Notes under the pieces: model-generated
What the model was told of the DNA's origin: nothing
Databases searched by the model: none
The model's input: the letters and a program-made list of their open reading frames with translations, nothing else
Assembly: GCF_029227915.1 (NCBI RefSeq)
Contig: NC_079883.1
Location: 4,960,001 to 5,024,000 of the forward strand
Source: Hydractinia symbiolongicarpus
Lineage: Eukaryota > Cnidaria > Hydrozoa > Anthoathecata > Hydractiniidae
Direction: 5' to 3'
DNA: 64,000 nucleotides
Position numbers and translations under genes: made by a program
Shown: in pieces, positions 58,001 to 64,000 of the stretch
How the letters are laid out: each line of letters opens with the position of its first letter
How positions within the stretch are numbered: position 1 is the stretch's first letter

Positions 58001-58681
58001 ACTTTGACATAAGAATCTTTCCAGGGAAAAGCCTCCTTTCCAGCTTATTTACATTTTAAGAATTATGGCTAGCCTTGTTTCCATGTTATTTTGTTATTGA
58101 CAAGTTATTTATATTGAAATCTTATAGGACCAGTACCAGTATATGGAGGTCAACGACAAAGGTTAGCAAATAATAATCTAGTCAGTACAACAATACTCCA
58201 ATGCAAACATAACCCCAAACACTACCCCATGTTTTTAAGTAACCGAAATAACAATAAAAAAATAACATTAATGTTTGCATTTTTCTAAAAATACCATTCT
58301 AAAAAGGGCCTTTTACATATTGGATAGTTTTACAGCATACATAAAAGATTTACTATTCCATCCATCTCAAAAAAGCTTAAACGATAAAACTTTTTAACAA
58401 ATATAATACTTACGTACCGTATCCATGACTTTATGTCATTTTCTCAAGTTCCTGACAGTTTATCAATTTGCTACATATACTTGATCTACGACTAAAAGAT
58501 AAGTACTAAACAATTTATATTAACACAAGCAGAATTTTTAGTTAGAAAACAAAGAATTAAGAAAACCTATATATTTTTCTATGATAATATTTACATATTC
58601 TCTTTGTTTTATAAATTAAAAAGGAAGTACAACTTGAAGTGTTCCACTTAAATGTTCTTGCGATAAAATTATACTAATAAA
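55041..58681. other. Long intergenic stretch with repeat remnants
   Basis: No gene supported. At about 57190-57285 the phrases ggttatagtggacactttt and gaccgctatagacaggtttg resemble the repeat pieces near 3.1 and 3.6 kb, so this is probably the end of a dispersed DNA transposon family. Two facing frames near 55836-56185 are complementary to each other and not convincing. A 35-bp exon-like segment at 58127-58161 has no partner exons. Confidence 0.45.
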
Positions 58682-61600
58682 CTACTCTTTTAAAATACCG
58701 TTCACTGTGACAGTATCAGATTTACTTGTTGTTGCTGACTCGCTTGTAAATTCAACACTATTCTGAGGGAAAGTAATGTGTTGACTGTCTGGCACTGAGG
58801 TCACCAGTTGCTGTGTAGTTATAGGTACATTTAGTGGGGTTTGTAGAGATAATACTTGGCTAACGATTGGAATAGCCACAAAATTTGATTCGTCCTCACA
58901 TTTGTTTCCATTTTCACTTTTATTTAAATCTTCCTCTGTTGTATCTTCTTCAGACTGACCGCCTGAGGGATCATGGGTAACTTGAATGTACTGCACCTGA
59001 ACAGTGCTGGTACCAGCATATTGCTGAAGTTGTTGAACGTTGGCAGCATCTTGCAACGCCTGCATGTTCTCTTGAGAGCCTTTCGAACTGTTCTGTAACA
59101 ACTCCACATCTGGTTTTGCTTGCTCTATATCATTTCTTGATTTAAAATCTGTTAAATGCTTAGTTAAATGGCGATTAAGTGAGTCTTTTGTTTTAAAATT
59201 CATGCCACATACCTCGCAGGGAAAATTTATATTTGAATGTTTTGAAATCACATGTTTCTTGAGACCTGATGGGTCAGTGTAACCCTTTCCACAATAATTA
59301 CAAATATATCGCCTATCCCCTGTATGTATTCTGACATGTCTGCTCAAATTCTCTTTTCTATCGAACCGTTTACCACAGGAGTCACAGGCAAATGGTTTTG
59401 CTCCAGGGTGATTGTCGCTATAATGGCGGCGTACAGCTGCAACCATATCAAACTCTTCACCGCAAAGATGACAGACAATGACATCACGTTTTCTTTGTAT
59501 ATGTTTTCTTTTAATCTCTGTATTTTGATGCCAGTCAAAGTCTTTGTTTTCCCCCATTTCATCGTCAACACCTTCATCTCCTATGATATGAAAAAACATT
59601 GCTGACAAATACACTTGGTAAAGACTCTTTTTACTTCATTGTAAACTAAACTCAGCAAACTCTTGCATAAGACAAATTTATAAAGAGTTGTACCAGTTGA
59701 TAAACAAATGCAGTTGGGATTCACCTAAAATACCATAGTGGTTGCCACATGAGGGTTTGGCACCCAAATTAAAAAAAAATGTAAAAAAGATAAAATACCT
59801 AACATACAAAGATAAAAAATAAAGAAGCTCAAAATGTTGGAAAATACATTTTTCCTAAAGAATGGTTAAATTACATTATTTTTCTTTCTTTACAAATTTA
59901 AATGTGTACCTGAAAAAACAGGTGATAAAGTAAAAACAAAAACAAATTATCTAACCAAGCATCAATTCAGTTTCAATGTTGACACTGCAATTATTGGTAT
60001 TGTTTGTAGCATTATCACTCATAACTATTACAGTTAAATCTTTTGTGTCCTTTCCTGATACTTTAACTTTCCCATCAGCATTTCTCTTCCGCAACTGAAA
60101 ATAAAAGTTGGAAAATGACAATTGCTCTGTAGTTGCAGAATGTAAGAAATGTCTTTAAAAATTCCATGACAGTTCACAATACATGTTTTTTGTTCTTTAG
60201 ACCTAAATTAAAGGAACACAGTAATTTTATGTCACAAAAATGCGTTTTTTGACATGCTACTATCCCATATTGAAGTATAGTTATTCCTACTTCCCTGTTA
60301 AAATATGGAAAAAATTGCAAAAAGAAAATTGTTTTCAGAGGTTTTAGAAAGACTTATGGTACATAATCATCTTCCCACCCAATCTGGGGTGGGCGATATT
60401 TCTACAAAGAATGCTTACATTTCTTTTTTCTCTGTTTTCTGGTTGTTGCTTCCAAAATTGTTCGATTAAATCATTGCAGTCAAACAAGTGATCTTCGTAC
60501 ACCCAACTATCCTTCCACTGTACCTTATAACATCGTCTTCCATTCTAATGTAAAAATAACAAATATTGAGAATGCCAACATATTTTCTATGGGAATTGAT
60601 TTTAGAATCAATAGACTTGCATAACTAACTTATTGGCAAATACGTAATTCTACAGATAACTACAGAGATTTCTTGTTTATATTCTATTTACAAGGATGTA
60701 TATACGTCCGTCAGAAATTATTCACTTTTTTAAAAGCTAACATGTCAGATTTTTTTGCCAATCTTCTGAAACTGTCAGCTAGTTTGGTAGCATAGGGAAA
60801 ATAATTTGCAAATTAAATCCTCTAGATTTTGGACAATGTACTTTCACATACTTTACAAACCGTCATAGATCTCATATCTAAGGCCATAGAGACTACAAAT
60901 GAATGGTGACTACAAATTCAGTTTGATTATACAGGCAAAAAAGCGCTATATAATATTAAAGCAACAGCGGATAAAGCGCATAGTGAACAACATTGATAAG
61001 AAAGAGCGTACAAGGCTGGTTTGTTTAAAGAACATCAAACGATCAGTTTTTTGTATAAAAAATTTACACCTAATCACACTCTTCAAAAACAAATTCGGAT
61101 TCAAATAGTTTGATGAATTCCATAAATCTATTCAACAAATTGGGTTTGGGTATTTCCCAATTATTTTTGAACACAAATCATGAGTTGCTTGCTTGACAAG
61201 CTGCTCCACTAAATGTGTGGCAAACAATTTTTTTATCTTGACAACACAGTTTTTTACATAATATTTACATCACCATTACCATCTTTGGTATTTAAGTTAT
61301 ACAAAAAGCTGTACCAACATCAACCATATTTTTATTTATTTTTTTGAGATATTTTAGTAGTTTTTAAAAAAATCTTCTTACTTAACATTTGCGTTAAATT
61401 TCCATAAAACTCAACAATTGCATTGTTTCGAATACCAGGACATTCAATCAAATAAGTACAATAATCAATAAAAACAAATAAATCAATGTTTAAGTATGGG
61501 GCGACAGTTAGCTTTTTTCAATGTGAGATCCACTGGAATTATTTTGTAAATAAAATGGTGGCAATACTTGGTGACTTGTCTCAGATGGAGGTAGTGGCTT

Positions 61601-63996
61601 CTTGAAACATTGGCATGTATCTTTTTCTGATGTTTAAAAAACAGACGTGACATTAGGAAAACTTGTTGACGCAAATTGCCAAAGGGGATCTGTGGCCAGG
61701 AGCACACATGGTAATAAAAATTTTTTCTTAAAAATATTCTCCAGCCTGTCTAGTTTCATAATAATATAGGTTTGTTTGGTATTTAATGAATGATTACAAA
61801 GATATAACAATAGATTAAAATGTCATATTCCCACTGCACAAACATTTTTTGTATCTGTTCTGTAAAGGGCACAAGTTTTGGTGCCAATAAAAATGGTAAT
61901 ATGGTACACCATGGGCGTAAGGCTCAGGATATCGTGTCATAGCCGGCCATTATTGTCAGTGAAAAGAGTAAGTTACCAAGAAAGGTGAAATTACAGAATT
62001 ACGACATTCACAGAATTTGGGTACCCCTTGTTTTCAATTAGCTAACCCACTTACTATTGACCATGCTGTTGGAGTATATAATACAGCTAACTAGCTATAT
62101 ATACTATTGTTTATTAAGAAATTATTATGTTGCACTCAGCAGCGTTTGCCAGGAATCTTAATTTTGTAAGATGCCAACTTAACTTACTGGTAAGCTGATA
62201 CAACCCAATCTGGTGTCAAATTTTGATCAAACTGTAGACACATTATACACCTCTGCTGCACAGTGTAAATTTATTAACAGCCCTAATTCTGAGCATGCAT
62301 GATGCTAAAGTGGTCTTCAAACAACAACAAGAATTCAGAATTTAGAAGCATAAGAATCTGATAACTTTTATTGCACATTTTTACTTTGTCTCAAAGGTGC
62401 GTAATCACCCTGTTTTTTGAGGTGCCTATTTTATTGTAAAAATTGAAAGATATAGATGAGAAAATAAATATACTTAAAATTTTATTGAAAACTGACAACC
62501 AAAACATGTTCAAATGTTTTAAAGAAATAACAAACTCACCCCAATTTCTCTTTGCCAACAGAACCGCAATTTCATTGCATGAATCATGCAATAATAAATG
62601 CACAGCATAATCGATCACATGGTTGCTGGATTCATGCCATTACAGAAAAATAATAAATGAAGGAAAGCATCTGTTGCTGCGTTCCATCGTAATGCTTTTA
62701 TAAATGTGTATCCGACCATGATAAATCAGATAAATCAAACAAAGTTTTTGTGTTATTCTTTAATATTTAAACGTTTTAATTTACTGAAATCAGACTTCTT
62801 TGCAAAATCGACCTCTTTTTGTTGTTGTTAGCTAGTTGTCTTACTTTTTAATTATTTTTCTTTGTTCAAGCAGTTAGTTGTCTCCTTATGGACACAGTAT
62901 CAGATCTAGACAATTAAAATATCTAAGAATTTCCCCTTTAATGCTCTAAATTTAATTATCTCCATAGTGCTTCAACTATCTTCAACTATCACAATAAGCA
63001 TTCTCCCCCGTTAGGTTTTTTTGCTTATAATATGCAATAATCCCAGTCATGCTAATAAAAAAAGAAAGAGCATGATAAGCACTAATTATCATCATTAATA
63101 ACCACAAGACAATGCTGTGATTACTTCTTTCTTTCTTTTTTTTTTGTCTGGTCTCCAAAAACAATGGCAAATAGAATAAAGAGAAAATTAAACTAAGTGG
63201 AGAAAGTGACACAGATTTTTTTACCAGCCTCCACTTATTTAAACAGAACCAAAAGGAAAAACGCAGCGAAGGAAATATATAATAATATATAATAAATCTT
63301 CGTAGACGGAGCCTACCAAAATGGCGATTTTATTGAACTCTATCTCAGCGCTCATTTAAAATTAAGGCTGTTTGTTTACCTACGGTCTTACACAAACATT
63401 TTGCGATAAGGCCCGATTATTAGACGGGAAAAAGAGATCATTAAATATAGTGGTTAAAAAAAAAAAATTCAAGATATTAAAGTACTATTATTTCTATTTT
63501 TTAGTAAGTTTTATATATATCCTCAAGTTTTTAGGAAAGTCGTAACTCTGTTTGAACTTTGAAATAAACAAAAATATGTTAATTTTTTCTAGCTACAGGG
63601 GTGATTTACACAGGCCTTGAAACGGCTCTTTAAATTGCCATTGAATAAATGTCAAACTTAAAAATCTGTACACCCACAAACGTCAAATTGACGTTTCTCA
63701 GTGCAATTTGAGTCTGGACGCTGTCCCTAAAGCATGGATGCTAAAATGCGAATCAACAGTTCACACACACACAGTTTTCACCTATTTCCTTTTTGTAAAA
63801 AATGCCCTACCTCGCCAAAACTCGCAGCAACTATGTCCATAACATCCATAAATGCCAGTGCAGCCCTAGGCCTTGCCTGAGGTATTTCAGCATCGCCTGA
63901 ATTTTGAAAATCGATGCTGCCATCTATCAGGGATAGGGAAGGGAACTCTGCCTGATCTGTACCATTATTCTCCATTTCAGCCTCCAATCCCGCCAT
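58682..63996 (-). CDS. Chromo-like/C2H2 zinc-finger protein, exons incomplete
   Basis: Minus-strand exons read by phase: 63996-63782 (start ATG, acidic), 62625-62540, a probable one at 61511-61382, then 60544-60419, 60094-59956 and 59580-58682. The 60544 exon encodes a chromo-like segment (RRCYKVQWKDSWVYEDHL, then DLIEQFWKQ), with the aromatic and acidic pattern of chromodomains. The last exon has four C2H2 fingers: CHLCGEEF..H, CDSCGKRF..H (HVRIHTGD linker), CNYCGKGY..H and CEVCGMNF..H, then a Gln/Thr/Ser-rich acidic tail likely to activate transcription. The last three exons join perfectly; the first two join to each other, but the phase between 62540 and 60544 does not close. At least one exon is missed, or two genes are present. 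A nuclear DNA-binding regulator is likely; the target is unknown. Confidence 0.65.
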
Positions 63997-64000
63997 TTTT

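Noticed and set aside
58127-58161. 35-bp exon-like segment on the plus strand (GPVPVYGGQRQ)
   Set aside because: Good splice borders, but no neighbouring exon in phase on the plus strand; chance is likely.

Overview
The window is AT-rich animal DNA. Several multi-exon genes use GT..AG introns, and about half of the sequence is transposons, inverted repeats or simple repeats. The mix of DIRS-like, CR1/L2-like, Helitron and Polinton-like elements, with codanin-1 and a mitoribosomal S18B protein, points to a cnidarian, perhaps a medusozoan or hydrozoan. This assignment is inference from gene and repeat content; no marker fixes the species.

Layout: 1-12.4 kb is gene-poor and holds foldback repeats, an older duplicated repeat split by a 1.7-kb terminal-inverted-repeat (TIR) element, an (ATAAT)n block and a MITE. 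An intronless class-A GPCR lies at 12.56-13.67 kb. At 15.65-16.60 kb two Helitron-like copies sit head to tail, followed at 17.1-21.4 kb by a decayed DIRS/Ngaro-type retrotransposon (gag, RT-RNase H, tyrosine recombinase). From 23.35 to 29.18 kb runs the most unusual gene: many short exons, an array of eleven near-identical 66-bp exons at an exact 188-bp period (24.4-26.35 kb), then C2H2 fingers and a Crypton-type tyrosine-recombinase domain in a 2.2-kb last exon. A CR1-like LINE without its RT core (31.4-34.5 kb, minus) abuts a compact island of decayed Polinton/adintovirus-like genes (34.6-38.7 kb) that looks less AT-rich than its surroundings. A 5'-truncated L2-like LINE with a (TAA)n tail follows at 39.6-41.1 kb.

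The right half is more genic: the mitoribosomal protein gene MRPS18B (42.6-43.4 kb), the last two exons of an unidentified gene (44.4-45.7 kb), codanin-1 (46.6-52.7 kb, 11 exons, with a triple Helitron array in one intron), a small two-exon gene (54.7-55.0 kb), and on the minus strand a gene with a chromo-like exon and four C2H2 fingers (58.7-64.0 kb).

Exon structures were read by eye from splice sites, reading phase and protein continuity; no transcript evidence was available. The virus-like genes are described only as they stand, with their breaks.
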